A DNA stretch of 64,000 nucleotides, from contig CM075938.1 of NCBI GenBank assembly GCA_038030265.1, positions 41,347,189-41,411,188 on the forward strand, in the 5' to 3' direction. This DNA is from Corythucha ciliata (Eukaryota > Arthropoda > Insecta > Hemiptera > Tingidae). A model generated the notes under the pieces. It did no database searches, was not told the DNA's origin, and was given only the letters and a program-made list of their open reading frames with translations. The position numbers and the translations under genes are program-made. This document shows positions 21,949-34,111 of this stretch, piece after piece (position 1 is the first letter of the stretch; every line of letters begins with the position of its first letter).

Positions 21949-24900
21949 GTGGCGCGACTTTAAAAAAAATAAAACTAAGGAGATAAATTCATTTAAAATT
22001 AACGTCAATAACACGTTTTGGAGCATCTTAAAAATAAGTTTGACGGGGCAACGACAATATTCTTTGTCTGTGAAGTCTATTTGGGACAGGAAAGTCAAAG
22101 AACTTGTGACTGTTGGATTGCAATAGCTTCAATCCACCATCCACAAAGTGATCGTGCATCCTCCTGAAATTATAAGATAAATTTTACACAGAGAATAAAT
22201 AGTTTTTAAAGGCGTTTACGTATCTGACGAACTCGGAGAGGCGTACGGTTGGGCCGTGGCAGGGAAGATGCTCCCTGGGGGCGGACGCTCGGTCGGGGTC
22301 CTTTCTTCTTTGCTGGTGCATTCCTTTTAGAGTCGCAGGAAACTGTCAAACCGGAATATATCGTTAACAGGACAAATATTACTCAAGTTCAAATTCATTA
22401 CTATACCAGAAGGCAATTAGTAAAATGTCACGCTTTGTTTTGTATTCCTTAAAGTTTGGAATATGTCTCGGGATATGGGAGAGGCGGCCCCCCCTTCCCC
22501 GCGCGTTTGGGAATTGTTGAATGGTTGTTGGCCAGGTACCCTGAAACCCTGTCATTGAATGGACGTTAGGACCCCAATTGTTTATAACAGAAACCGAATG
22601 GTTTAACTAGGAAATGGGGGGGGGGGAAGAGACTTTTGTTGACTCCGCGCAATATAACTTAAAAACTTTAAATGTAATTGAAATTATAATGTAATCTTTT
22701 AGCGTATTCCTTTGTCCAGCTAGTGATCAATCCGTTTAAGATAGCGGTTAAGAAGAGTTGTTGTAAATAAACGTTTTCTCTTTTCAGCTATAATAAGGCG
22801 AATGTCAATATCAACGATATATAAAATAACTGGATTGCTCATCACTGCTGATAAAGACCAGCTGATAATAGCCATCAAATAAGCTCCCATAGTGGATGAG
22901 AGGGGTGGAGTTTCAAAATAAGTGCCATATTGCCATAACTACACAAGGAGAGGGACAGGGTGATTGTTTACCAGGGGACGACCTGCCCCCTCCTCGCCCC
23001 TCCAGTCATCTGTGAGCAATCCAGGTTTATATATCGTTGGTCAATATGATATTCAATTAATTACAAAAGCGGTATGAAATAATTATGAATAAGAAAAAAT
23101 TCGACTTACCTTGTTTTGAATAATCAATGGAACAGGATGATATGAGTAATCAAAGAAGAGGGGGGCGATATAAAAACGCGCGAGATAATAAGCAATCGAG
23201 CAGAGCTTGAAAGATTTGTAATTAATGTTTGATTAGATTGAGAATTGATGAATATTTGATATACGGTCATTTTAAAATTGTTTGTGAAGTTTTACATTTT
23301 TAGGTATTATTCTGCGGAGGCGGAGCGATGACGGTGGCTGTGTGAATGGCGGAGGGATACATTTATGAAAAATTCTAATATTTGACCAATGGGAAAAAGC
23401 TATGATCACTTAGGCCCAATCAAAAGCCCTTAAGGCAACGTACGAAACTGTAAAAGTAAAAAGGGAGGGGGAACCAAAGGGGGACCTGTTGAGTGAAGCG
23501 TTCATGCTCCTTCTTTTTCCCTGGGAGACGACAGCAGAGGAGGACGCTTTTCCTGATTTGACTCTTAATTTCTTGTGAGTTGGGACTTTGCAAAAATGTA
23601 ATAATTTGACTAAAAAATAACTTGGTAAATTCGATTCTTAGCATTTATCCTGGGTTGACGACAATTGATGGAATCCTGATCAAGACGAAGACGATTTTCG
23701 ATTTTTTGATATAAAAGGAAAAAACCCCAATAAGGGGTGAGTAAGAATTTTAATCCTAAGGGGAAAAATGTAGGTCACAAATTGATGAGTTCCCGTTGAT
23801 TTTCCAAACAGGTTTTTTTGTTTTTTTTTATATCTACAATTTTTACGAGAAGTAATTGAGCATCGCCATCCGCCAACGCCTTCGCCGCTTCCGTCTCCAA
23901 TGCTTTTTCAACTCACGCAATCCGTGGTGAAATTTTTCTATAATTCGTAAGTTTTTAAAATGTTTTTAGACAAAAAACCAAGCATTCGACACGGTAGATA
24001 AACTAAATACGAACCCATATTTAAAATAAATTATATATTTCTGCATTTTTAAAATTCTTTCACATTTTTCATTTCTTTCCTCAAAAACCCGGAAAGAACC
24101 CTCACAAACTGATGGTTCCATGAAAAAGAGAATTAAAATGTTTTATGCTAAGAATGCAGCCCAGATGGAGAAGCAAAATATTCATGTGAATAGCTACCGT
24201 TCCCGAGAAAAGACAGTGCAAAAAGACACTCAGTACATGACATTAACATAGTATCGCATTAAAACGCTTTGCCTAGAACATTCGACTAAGGATTTAAACC
24301 AAGAAAAATCCAGTTTAATCTAGTAAATCCTGGCGGCAAAATTGTCGAATTCGCGAGTGATTTATCCAACAAGAATGTTCCAAACTATTATTCTAGGTAT
24401 TTAATTTGTCAAGGGGTCCATACAGGATCAACTAAGTTTACAGCATCGCGTATTGACTGTATGTGGGGAGATTTGTGGTTAAAATTTCAAAATTTTAACC
24501 ACCAACTTTCCCAAAGGTAAGGCTGTAGAACAGTATAATCAATAATACAATTTCAAAGTGTAAAGTGAAATTACCGGTTTAATTAAGCCTTATTACAATT
24601 GCAGTCAAGTCTCAGCTAATTATAGGTAACGAGAAGGTCAGACACTCGTTGCGTCACTCACTTTGTTACTTCAAACGGAATTATTTACTTGAAAGTAATA
24701 ATTATTTATGATGACGGTGAAGTACTCAACATTAAAACAAAAGCCCACTCTTACGAGCATCCAACTAGTAAAACAATACGTAATAGCGGAGACCCCGAGA
24801 AACCGGACGTGGACGGATGTTCGACAACATACACACTATATTGGTGCCTTATCTGTTTACCTTCGTGGGTAGACGCAAGGCGGCATGTTTCCAAGAAGCA

Positions 24901-25130
24901 TTTTTATTTAATTTAATTTTTTTTATTACTCGGCATCAGCGCGAAGCCATAGTCATAATATTACATACTTTACATTTTACGTCATTTACATATTTTACAA
25001 TCTACATTGCTTACGTATTAGGAACACAAAACAGTCACATTCTCTTTTAAATTTTCACACCCATGTTTTCTAATAAACTTCGAAATTTCTTGTTATACAT
25101 ATATTTTCATTGGTGCTGCTAAGAAGGGAT
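21949..25130. other. Intergenic, 3.2 kb, no gene recognised
   Basis: Short frames only. An 11-G tract lies at 22616-22626. Two G-rich segments near 22470 and 22970 resemble eroded foldback arms, not firmly enough to annotate. Confidence 0.4.
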
Positions 25131-25132
25131 TT

Positions 25133-26860
25133 TTAGCAGAATGAGGTTTCAATCATGGGGTAAATTGTATCAAAAAATATGTTTCTCTGGTTAGAATACT
25201 TTACACAGAGCATGATTAAGTGTTCAAGATCTTCAATGACGTCACATTCGGTGCATCGTGAGTTATTTCCGATGCCAATTTTGTACAGATAGGCCCTACA
25301 TAGCCCATGGTTATTTCGCAGGCGGGAGATGATGCGGAACGTGAATTTGACTTGCATCAGACAGGCTGATTGAGTATAAAGCGTTGGTTGAATGTCTTTG
25401 AACCAACGTCCTTTTTCGGATTGCGTTACTAGCAGCTGCCAAACACTTTTCGCTGCGGCTGTAATTGCCGGATAGGCATCTTTATAGGGAAGTTTCACTT
25501 CTTTAAGTTCTCCTTCTGAGGCTGTACGGGCCAAGTCATCAACTTTTTCGTTGCCTTTAGTGCCACTGTGGCCTCTAACCCAGAGGAAAACAAGATTCCT
25601 CCCATTCTCTTTGAGTAGCGATAGGGTTTTTCACAAACTCATCTCAAAATGGGAATGATTGACGGCGCGTTTTAGATTAGAAATCCGGGTAACGGCGCTC
25701 ATACTATCGGTTAGCCATTAGATACTTTAGCCCATAGATACCGGGTTGCCATCAGGATAGCATGGATTTCGGCTGTGTAAATTTTCGTGAAGTCGGGTGG
25801 TCTCATACCTTCCGAAGTGCCGTTATGAGAGTCGTAGAAGGCACATCCCACACGTTCCTCTCGTTTCGAAGCTTCTGTGAATATAGCGAGTGCACTTGGC
25901 CATTTGGAATTGAGGTATTTGGATTGGTATTTGGTTTTGGTATTGGTTTGGTATTTGGATTGAGGTATTGAGGTATTTGGAATTGAAACAAGCAGTTCGC
26001 TATATTCGAGTTTGAATTTGCATAAACAGGTAATCGGTAAGTGGAGATATGACTGAGTTGGTATTTTGTACTGGTTCGTGTCCCGAAAACTCTCAGCCAG
26101 TGCCCTCGCAGCAGTGGTGAGGGTTTCTTTTTCCAAAACGCATAGGTGAGGTCGTAAAGATTGAGTTCATTAATTTTGGACACCACTTGCGACGAGGATG
26201 CATGAAGTCTGATCATGACTTGATCAGCTAGAATTTTTCTCCTGAGCCGTAATGGGAGTTCCTCTGCCTCAACAGTCAGTATTACCGACGGTGTCGAGGG
26301 GAGAAAGCCCATGCAAAGTTTTTATGCATTTATGTTGCACGGGATCGAGAATCTGTAGGTGGGAGTTGCTCGCTTGACCACAGGAAACTGCACCGTAGTC
26401 TAGCAAAGATCTTAAATGAATAGCATAGCTGTAGAGGGATCCGCACCCCACGACGTATGCGTTAATAATTTTAGGACATTTATGAATTTATCACACCTGG
26501 CTCTTAGATATTTGACGTGCGGAAGCCAGTTCAACTTTTTCGTGATCATTCCCAATTATTTTACTTCGTTTTCAACTTTGAAGTGTTTCCCTCCCAGGGT
26601 AATCGAGTTCTGCAGTCCAGGGTTTCTCCTCCTCGTGAAGAGGAAATCTTCAGATTTCTCATCCGAAATTGTCAACCCGGCATTGACGATCTTGCGAGTT
26701 CGAACAACTTCGGCGATAGCTTAATTCGTGATAGAATAGTCGTGGGTGTGTTCAATACTAGTGACAGAAAAAAGTTGTTGCTATAAAGTGATTTAACGCT
26801 GGAAAAGGCAATCCAGATTTGCAGGGCCGGCGAACAAACGCGTAAACAGATTGAGTCCAT
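25133..26860 (-). pseudogene. LINE relic: RT C-terminal part, RNase H and tail (jockey superfamily)
   Basis: Reading down the minus strand: SDEKSEDFLFTRRR (RT palm/thumb), LNWLPHVKYLRARCDKFINV, LLTHTSWGADPSTAM, SLLDYGAVSCGQAS and LQILDPVQHKCIKTLHG, all standard LINE RT blocks in order. Then RNase H: IFTEASKREERVGCAFYDS, YTAEIHAILMA, FLWVRGHSGTKGNEKVDDLA then RTAS. Finally the tail LYKIGIGNNSRCTECDVIED with LEHLIMLC. Several frameshifts and stops separate the blocks, so it is dead. A pentamer-like repeat (about 25913-25985, CCAAATACC units) has expanded in frame just before the RNase H start. Its 3'-side neighbour is the Gypsy fragment starting at 26859. Confidence 0.85.
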
Positions 26861-27806
26861 GAAAAATGACGTTTTGAAAATAGAGGCAGTAAGTCAAAAC
26901 AGTATTTGTGTTTCGTTGACAAGTGGAAATACAGACAATCGGGAAAAGTTTGTTGTTGTTCAAGACGACATCCAGCCTATTCTGGGGCGCCAGTCATGCG
27001 TTAATTTAGGGCGTATCCGTCGTGTCGAACAATTAAATAGCACTGCGAACGGCAACTTCTCACTAGCCTCAGATGGAATAGGATGTCTCAAAAACTTCGA
27101 GTACGACATAGATTTGATCGACAACCCCAATCTACAAATTTTCCCTGCTCGAAAAGTACCATATCCAGTACGAGATGAGGTGAAAGAAGAACTTGACAAG
27201 ATGGTCAGAATGGGTGTCATCAAACCTGTGACAGAGCCAACTCACGCCGTCTCTCCAATGGTCATCGTACGACAAAATAATAAAATTCGCGTGTGCATCG
27301 ACCCTTCGGTATTGAATAAAAATATCAGACGTCGACACTATCCGATGAGCAATATCAAGGAAATAGCCTCACGTTTGCACGGTTCTTGTTGGTTTTCTGT
27401 CCTAGATTGTAAAAAAGGTTTTTGGCAAATTCAAGATTCAGAGAGGACGTCCACGGCCAAAGCAATGACAGAGAAAGTTCAAAGTATATTGGAAAACGCA
27501 GGATTGACTCTTAATAACGAGAAGTGTCAGATTCTCAAAGAAGAGGTGAAATTTTTGGGTCATTTGCTCACGAAAAGAGGGATTAAACCAGACCCTTCTA
27601 AAGTAAAATCAATCCATGACTTGAAGAAACCAGATTCCATTCCTTCACTATTGAGATCCCTGGGAATGGTAACCTATCTTTCAAAATTTATACCTAACAT
27701 TTCACAGCTTACCGAGCCACTGAGAAAATTGTGCGTGAAAGACACTACTTGGTCTTGGGGGCCTGATGAAGATCTCGCGTTCTCTCAGCTGAAAGAAGCT
27801 TTAAGG
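26859..27806 (+). pseudogene. Ty3/Gypsy pol, 5' part (protease end and RT with internal deletion)
   Basis: The frame starts inside the protease (FVVVQDDIQPILGRQSCVNL), then the RT: IFPARKVPYPVRDEVKEELD then KMVRMGVI, SPMVIVRQNNKIRVCIDPSV, and YPMSNIKEIASRL followed by FSVLDCKKGFWQIQ. It then jumps directly to ENAGLTLNNEKCQIL and VKFLGHLLTKRGIKPDPSKV. About 75 residues that include the catalytic YxDD loop are missing, so RT activity is impossible. The frame continues to ...FSQLKEALR, where it is cut by the insertion at 27807. The rest of the gene resumes at 36483. Confidence 0.92.
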
Positions 27807-28529
27807 CTGTTGACGGTGAAGCTTTGAAAATCACCCTGAGACAAGAGATGGCGCTGTACATCGCGGGGAAAAAATTAAAATGGGAAATTTTAGTACGAAA
27901 ACTATACACCAGAATTCGTTTTCCTAACTTCTTACTTGAAGCCCTGATATTTGAACATTTTCGCATCTAGGTATCTTTTTGAGTCAGAAGTCAGAACTGT
28001 CAGAAGTGCCCTTGACCCCGCAAGTTTATTACAAGTGAAGTGTGATCTGATAATGATAATGCCTCAGCCAGTGTCTAGTGATGCTCTAATTGAAATCAGA
28101 AACGTACCAATTTCTCTTCAAGTTGTAGTGTATACGAAATAGGAGTGCAATGAATAAGATGACATTATTATTGTGTCAGTCATTTTCCCGAGATATAGAT
28201 TTTAGGCGAAAGCATAACGCCTGGAAAACAAGCCCAAGGAAACGATCAAGTTGCCGTCAGAAAGAATTATTTTTCTTTGACTGAGTACACGACGGAAAAT
28301 TAGACTGTCATACCAAACCTGATAATTTTTACGGTAGATAATAATTATTGACTATTCGACAATTGTACTGTTTCTACCGATAAATTCGAAATTTGGGCAG
28401 TAAGTATGTACGTCGAATTAGCTAGCGCTGTTAGTGCTTCGGATAATGACTGTAAAAATGACTATTGATCAAAACTATCCCTTGAAACTACGATTACGAT
28501 TCATTATTTCTCGACTGTGAATGGAAAAC

Positions 28530-28945
28530 TTGCATGAATGCCCGATTTGGGGGAAAAGTATACCGGTGAATTGACACATGCGGACAAGGATATTAACAGT
28601 AGTTCCTGACCGATTGGTGCTAATGGTGATTTTTAAATAAATTTCAAAGTTCTTCAGGAGGGGATGGATGGTACGAGGGATAAATGACGTCAATGTGCAG
28701 TTTTGAAGCATTTGAGGAAACTTACAAATAACAAGAAAAATTAAACCCCAGAAAACTCGTATTCCCCCCTCTTCCCAACACCATCCATTTCATTAACTGC
28801 CTTGACGCAATCAAACCCCCACTCAACATTTTAAAAAATTCGCCTAAAAAAACCCTTGATTGATTTCAATGTTTAATGTGGGCAATTGTCTTGTTGAAGC
28901 ATCCTCTTCAAGAAACACCAGTGATTGAAAAATGTGCAAGTTCCC
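28530..28945 (+). repeat. Dispersed ~420-bp repeat, copy 1
   Basis: Collinear with 56829-57255, sharing blocks such as GTGATTTTTAAATAAATTTC, CATCCATTTCATT, TTTCAATGTTTAAT and GAAAAATGT-CAAGTTCCC in the same order. No coding potential or clear ends. Confidence 0.8.
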
Positions 28946-29189
28946 TATTGGTAATTTATCGGCAGAAGAATATGTATGCGCAGAAAACTACGACTTTCAC
29001 GCCAAGTCGTGAGAAAAGAGGTCTGTCTCTTTGCTGCACTCTAGAAAAAAACATGATTTGATTGATGTGAGACCTATACCGGGTGTACTTGGTCCACGTG
29101 GCACAAGCAGGTGATTCTAGACCATATTTACGTCAAAAAATGACCAAATATACCATGGTCCGAATATCAACCGTTTCCGACAAAAACGC

Positions 29190-30025
29190 ACTTTTCCGCT
29201 TTTTCAACGCATCGCTGGTTTTCCTCAAACAAACTGCAATAACTCGCACAATTTTCGTCGCACGTAATATTGCAGCACGCCACTGAAAAGGGCACAAAAT
29301 TGTCTTTATATTATGTCTACATGGTTTTGGAATCAGCTTGAGTTGAAGGCCGTTAATGCTGAGCTGAATTCCCAAGTTGTCCTATTTTACCATCAAACAC
29401 GTGTTTTCTAACAGCTTTAATTTCACTCACAGCACATCGAGCATTCGTTATGAAACACGAATGATACAAAAAATAAATAAATAAATCGAAATACCTATTG
29501 TTTTGTGTGGGCCCTATGAGGGGGGGGGGGGGTTGTGAGTGAAGAATTCACTGCATTCGTATTTTTATAATTTTCTGAGACCGATTTAGCGATTTGGATT
29601 TAATCATCCACCAATAAGACGATAGTTCTCTTTTATTTCCAGTGGCTACAACAGCCTTATTTTGGCGATTACACTTGACAATTTCAAACCTTTGTCCAAA
29701 TATCTTGGCTGTTACAGTGGCAATGTCCATTTCATCGTAGGTCATTGGAAAGATTTTTTAAAGAAGAAGTTTTTTCCGCAGAGCGACTCATCTTGATAAT
29801 GCTGTGTGCGAAATTAAAGCTGTTAGAAAACCCTTGTTTGGTGGAAAAAGAGGACAACTTGGAAATTCAGCCCAGTATTAAGGGCCTTTAACTCAAGCTG
29901 ATTCCAAAACCACGTAGACATAATAAAAAGACAATTTTGCGCCATTTCAGTGGTGTGCTTCATTATTACGTGCGACGAAAATTGTTGGAGTTATGGCAGT
30001 TTGCTTGAGGAAAACCAGCGATGCG
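29190..30025. repeat. Foldback repeat A (arms ~29190-29430 and 29811-30025)
   Basis: TTTTCTAACAGCTTTAATTTC, GGTTTTGGAATCAGCTTGAG and ATCGCTGGTTTTCCTCAAAC in the left arm recur inverted in the right arm. The loop 29431-29810 includes a run of 13 G at 29520-29532. Confidence 0.8.
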
Positions 30026-31020
30026 TTATAGACCAAGAGCCAGCGACGTAAAAAATGCAACCATTCGCATACTTTTCTTACCCAGCGCATAAAATCGAGA
30101 ATAATTCCCCAATAGTGGGAAAAATTGTCTGCCCCCATTTGGACGTGACGAAACCGGTGGCAGACGGCATCAATGATTCACTTCTGGGGAGAAGTAACAC
30201 AAATTCCGATCATTCGGCAAAGACGTTCTATTCACGTGATTACGCATTGAAAAATACGGGGAAATGCATATTACATTTAATGCTATCACGTTCTATGGGG
30301 TCGAGCCAATGGCAAAGTCGTGAAAGCTTAAAACCCTCTAATTTGAAGTATCGGTTTTCGGTGCCAGGGTACTGTTTTCTGGGGGAAAATAGGATGAGAA
30401 ATCTGAAAAAAATATTTTAAAAAATCTATGAAGAACAGTTTTTATTCTATCGTAGAAAAGCAGTGTCACTTCAGGTAAGAACACACCCCAAAAAATGTTT
30501 TAGGCTGCAGTATGTGTAAAATTATGGTTACTTTCACCACGAAATATGAAAATTCATAATACGCATTTTCCATGTGCCGTAAATCAGAGTACAGCCGATG
30601 GGATCTTTCAAAATGCATCGAATAAAAAAAAAGGATTCGATAACTAGAATTTTTCGTCCCTCTTCTTCAAATAGGCCCCGTATACCCTGACACCGACAAG
30701 CAGTACTTCAAATCAAAGGGGTTTTCGACTTTTCCTTTGCCTCGCAGCCGCAGGACCCGTGAGCATGAAACGTAATATTCGTTTCCCAATATTTTCCAAT
30801 GCGTTATCACGAGAATAAAACGTCTTTGCCGTCTGGCCGGAATTTTTGTTACTTCTCTCCACAAGTGAATCTTTGATGCCGTCTGCCACCGGTTTCGTCA
30901 CGTCCTAATGGAGGCAGACAATTTTTCCCACTATTGGGGAATTATTCTAGATTTTATGCGCTGGGTAAGAAAAGTATGCAAATGGTTGCACTTTTTACGT
31001 CGCTGGCTCTTGGTCTATTA
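30026..31020. repeat. Foldback repeat B (arms ~30026-30375 and 30670-31020)
   Basis: It begins exactly where foldback A ends. ATAGACCAAGAGCCAGCGACG at 30026 pairs with CGTCGCTGGCTCTTGGTCTA near 31001. Further mirrored blocks are ACCGGTGGCAGACGGCATC, CCCAATAGTGGGAAAAATTG and AAGACGTT(C/T)TATTC. Arms are about 350 bp and diverged; the loop is about 300 bp. Confidence 0.85.
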
Positions 31021-31216
31021 ATTGTGAAAGGAACTCGCAATGGATATCATTCCACTTCTCTCTTGGAGTGCTCAATGTGTGTACTCAAAAGAAATGTGAC
31101 CTCAGAAAATAATCAAACTTCGCGCACAACAAACACAGCAGCTGTTATGGGCACACTATCCATTGGCGGTAGTTTTTCCCAGCGTTATGGAGAGTCCATC
31201 CATGTCTAGCGACACT

Positions 31217-31461
31217 AAAGCACTATAAAACACGAGTACTGCAACACGGAAATCGGCGCCATGCTTGGTCCCTCACATGATTATAATTATCACCTGATCT
31301 CATTGACAAGTAATATTTTTTGATTTATTTCGATCGCGTTCCGCGTTTGTTTGCTGTTACGATGACAAGGTTTTCATTCATGATATTTTGTTTACCCTAA
31401 CAACTGAGGGACCAAATACGGCGCTGAAATCCGTGTTGCAGGACCTGTGTTTTAAAGGTTC
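31217..31461. mobile_element. Small TIR element flanked by 12-bp direct repeats
   Basis: TCTAGCGACACT occurs at 31205-31216 and again at 31462-31473. Between them, inverted ends share AAAACAC-(2-3 nt)-GT-CTGCAACACGG and CGG/CAGCGCC, then CTTGGTCCCTCA / rc. No ORF. A 12-bp duplication is long for most DNA transposons, so the class is open. Confidence 0.6.
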
Positions 31462-31473
31462 TCTAGCGACACT

Positions 31474-32155
31474 TGAACAAGATTGAATCGAATCTGGACG
31501 AGCCATTGAACGAAGCGGCCAGGTAATGCCTATGTCTCACAAGGCACAAGGCGTAAGGAGTTCGTTGTGTGACTCATTCTTTGTATCATCGTTAGATGAG
31601 AAGAGTACTAAAATGACAAGATTTAGTCCAGTCAAATGGGGAATTGGCCGGGACAAACGCATAGAAGTAGTTTTGACAACGGATCTTATGTTTCTTGGGG
31701 TGCTGAATCCGAATCTAAACTTTGCCAACAAAAAATCGGTCGGCTGCACGTCGAAAATCGCAAAAAAACTGGAAATGTTCTTACTTTTTATACTCAATCG
31801 GTTGTATCTCTGGAACTAAGTACTTTTCGATGATTGCGCTCCTTTGCATTTTTGAAATAGACTAAGTTTGCGACTGTTTAAGCCCAATTGTATCTCCGTA
31901 CGACTAATGGTTCCTGAGATATGGCCCGTCAAAAATTGACCATTTTCTGCCGCTGACGGAAAATTAGCTGGAGCCTGAAGCTGGAAAAACTGATAAACGC
32001 TTGGCAATCTCTTTCAGATACACATCCTTCCATTTCCTAAAAAAATCCTGAAGATTCCACGTCGGGTGTTGGCACTGCACGATCTCAAATTTGGATTTGA
32101 GGGCCCCTTTGTTCGATTTGGTGAAATTTCTCTGAGACCATCGGTTTAGACTAAT
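31474..32155. other. Non-coding interior of the 8.7-kb insertion
   Basis: No domain or repeat recognised apart from the 8-bp AGACTAAT duplication at the right edge (32148-32155). Confidence 0.4.
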
Positions 32156-34103
32156 CATGGGCGTAGCCAGCGAGGGAGCAGGAGTGGGCAGTTGCCCTCC
32201 CCTAGAATCAAAAGCGCAGATTTCGTGGGGCAGGTGCCCACCCCCAAAATCCATCAAAAAGTTAAAATTCAACACTTTTTTAATGATTAAAACTTTCGGA
32301 GGAATTGCTCAGCAACAGAACCGATTACTCGAATTTCGCCTACTAATTCATACACCAATTTCGCCGTTTTTTTTTGTTTTTTGTGATGAAAACCAAATTT
32401 CGCACATTACAATCTCTGCCTCACTAAGCAACCAGCATCACTGATTTCGACCACTAAGACATCACTTTTACTGACATTTCTCGCTCAAATGTCTTGTATT
32501 TCGATCCATAAAACCAATTTCGCGGATTTTTCTCACTAAAAAAACTACACATTTTCGCTTGTCGGTTTCACCAAAAATCAATAATTCGCGGATGTTTGTT
32601 GCTGACAAACCGACTTCGAGGGTCAGCTTAACTTTGAAACCGATTTTGCTGATTTTTCGCGCTAAAATCCCGTTTTCGCAGGTACGACGCGCAATTTCCA
32701 GACTTTGACCCGCTGTGCCATCCAGACTGGGAGAGGAAATGCCAGCTCTGTTTACCGTCTGAGGTCTAAAATTTAAAGTTTAGCTCCACAGTTATCACTT
32801 TCCGGGGAAGAAGTTTCAGTTTTTCGACATAAAATTCGAAATAGAAGGCTACAAACAACACATTTTCTTGATTAATGTTTTTGAAAAAAAAAAAAAAAAT
32901 TCTCTGACGATGCCTTCAGCAAAAGAAGGCGAAAGCTCAGGAAACGAAGAAGTAGAAGAAGAAAAAAGCCAAAACCCTAAAAACATAACATTAATCAAGT
33001 TGTATGGCTTAAAAACTAATAATATTAATAACCCATTTTCTTCATTTTAGCTGTTAAAATGTCTCAAAAAACCGTGAAATTACGCATTTTTATTTATTAT
33101 TTCAATTGCGGCCAGCACTGGGCATAGCCTAACCGCGAATTGGTGCGCTCGATCTGTCAACTTCAGCCGCAAAAGAACAGTTTTTCCTCAATTTAACCTG
33201 TGGATAAACGCAATTTCTCAATTTTAGCCACGACAATTCCATAAATCAACAACAAACGGTGACAATTTCGCCAATTCGTTTTCCCTCAATTTTAGCAGCA
33301 AATTAGTGATTTTCCTCAATTCTGCCTTGAGCAATTTTTTCCCCCTTCAAATTGCAGCAGTGAAAAGGTCCACATAACCCGCATGTGAGCGAATTTCATT
33401 AATTTTGACTTGGACGTTGCATCGCGAAACCTTGAAATGGGTATTTTTCTCAATTCCACCTGCGAACGAACAATTGTCCTTAATTTTAGCCGTGAATATA
33501 AGCACTTTTTCAAAAATGTACGCGCTCTTTCTCAATTGTACCCGCAAACTTGCCATACATATGTATAAAAATGGTAATTTAGCACTTTTTCGCAATGTTT
33601 ACCGAGATGTTTGTTTGAGAAACCACGATCTGGCGCTTTCTCTCAATTTTATCTGCGTGAATAAGCACCATTTCTCAATTTTAGCCGTAAATTGGCGTTT
33701 TTTCCCAATTTTAGCCGCAAGTGAGTGATTTTTCTCAATTCTACATTGAACGGGCAATTTATTTCGTCAATTTTAGCTGTGTAAAGAGCTCTATAACCCG
33801 TGAATTAGCGCATTTTCTTAATTTCGTCGCGGACTTTGCATCGTGGAAACTGCAAATTGGTATGTTTTCTCAATTTCAACCGCGATTAATGACATTTATT
33901 TCTCACGTTTAATGTGAATCAGCGCTATTACTCAATTTTAGCCGTGAATGGGTGTTTTTCCTCAGTCTTAGCCGCAAAATGTCCTTTTCTGGATTTCATC
34001 CGCTAACATTTTTTCTCAAGACGCCCCCCCCCCCCCGTGGCCAACTGGGGACCCGTGTCTAGCTGGCTGCCCACCCCTTGATCACGGGCTGGCAACGCCC
34101 CTG
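32156..34103. mobile_element. hAT-like non-autonomous element packed with degenerate ~30-bp repeats
   Basis: The ends CATGGGCGTAGCCAGC and (reverse) CAGGGGCGTTGCCAGC are inverted repeats that continue into GTGGGCAG. The flanks AGACTAAT (32148-32155 and 34104-34111) are a perfect 8-bp target duplication. Both fit the hAT superfamily. The 1,948-bp interior has no transposase. It holds two blocks of diverged repeats: AATTTCGC-ATTT-(C)TCACTAAAA units at about 32340-32720 and TTTTCTCAATTTTAGCCGC units at about 33100-34000. A run of 13 C lies at 34024-34036. Confidence 0.8.
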
Positions 34104-34111
34104 AGACTAAT

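Noticed and set aside
33405..33912. 107-aa and 63-aa ORFs within the 33-kb array
   Set aside because: Frames through degenerate ~30-bp repeats (ILAVN, FSQF-type repetition).
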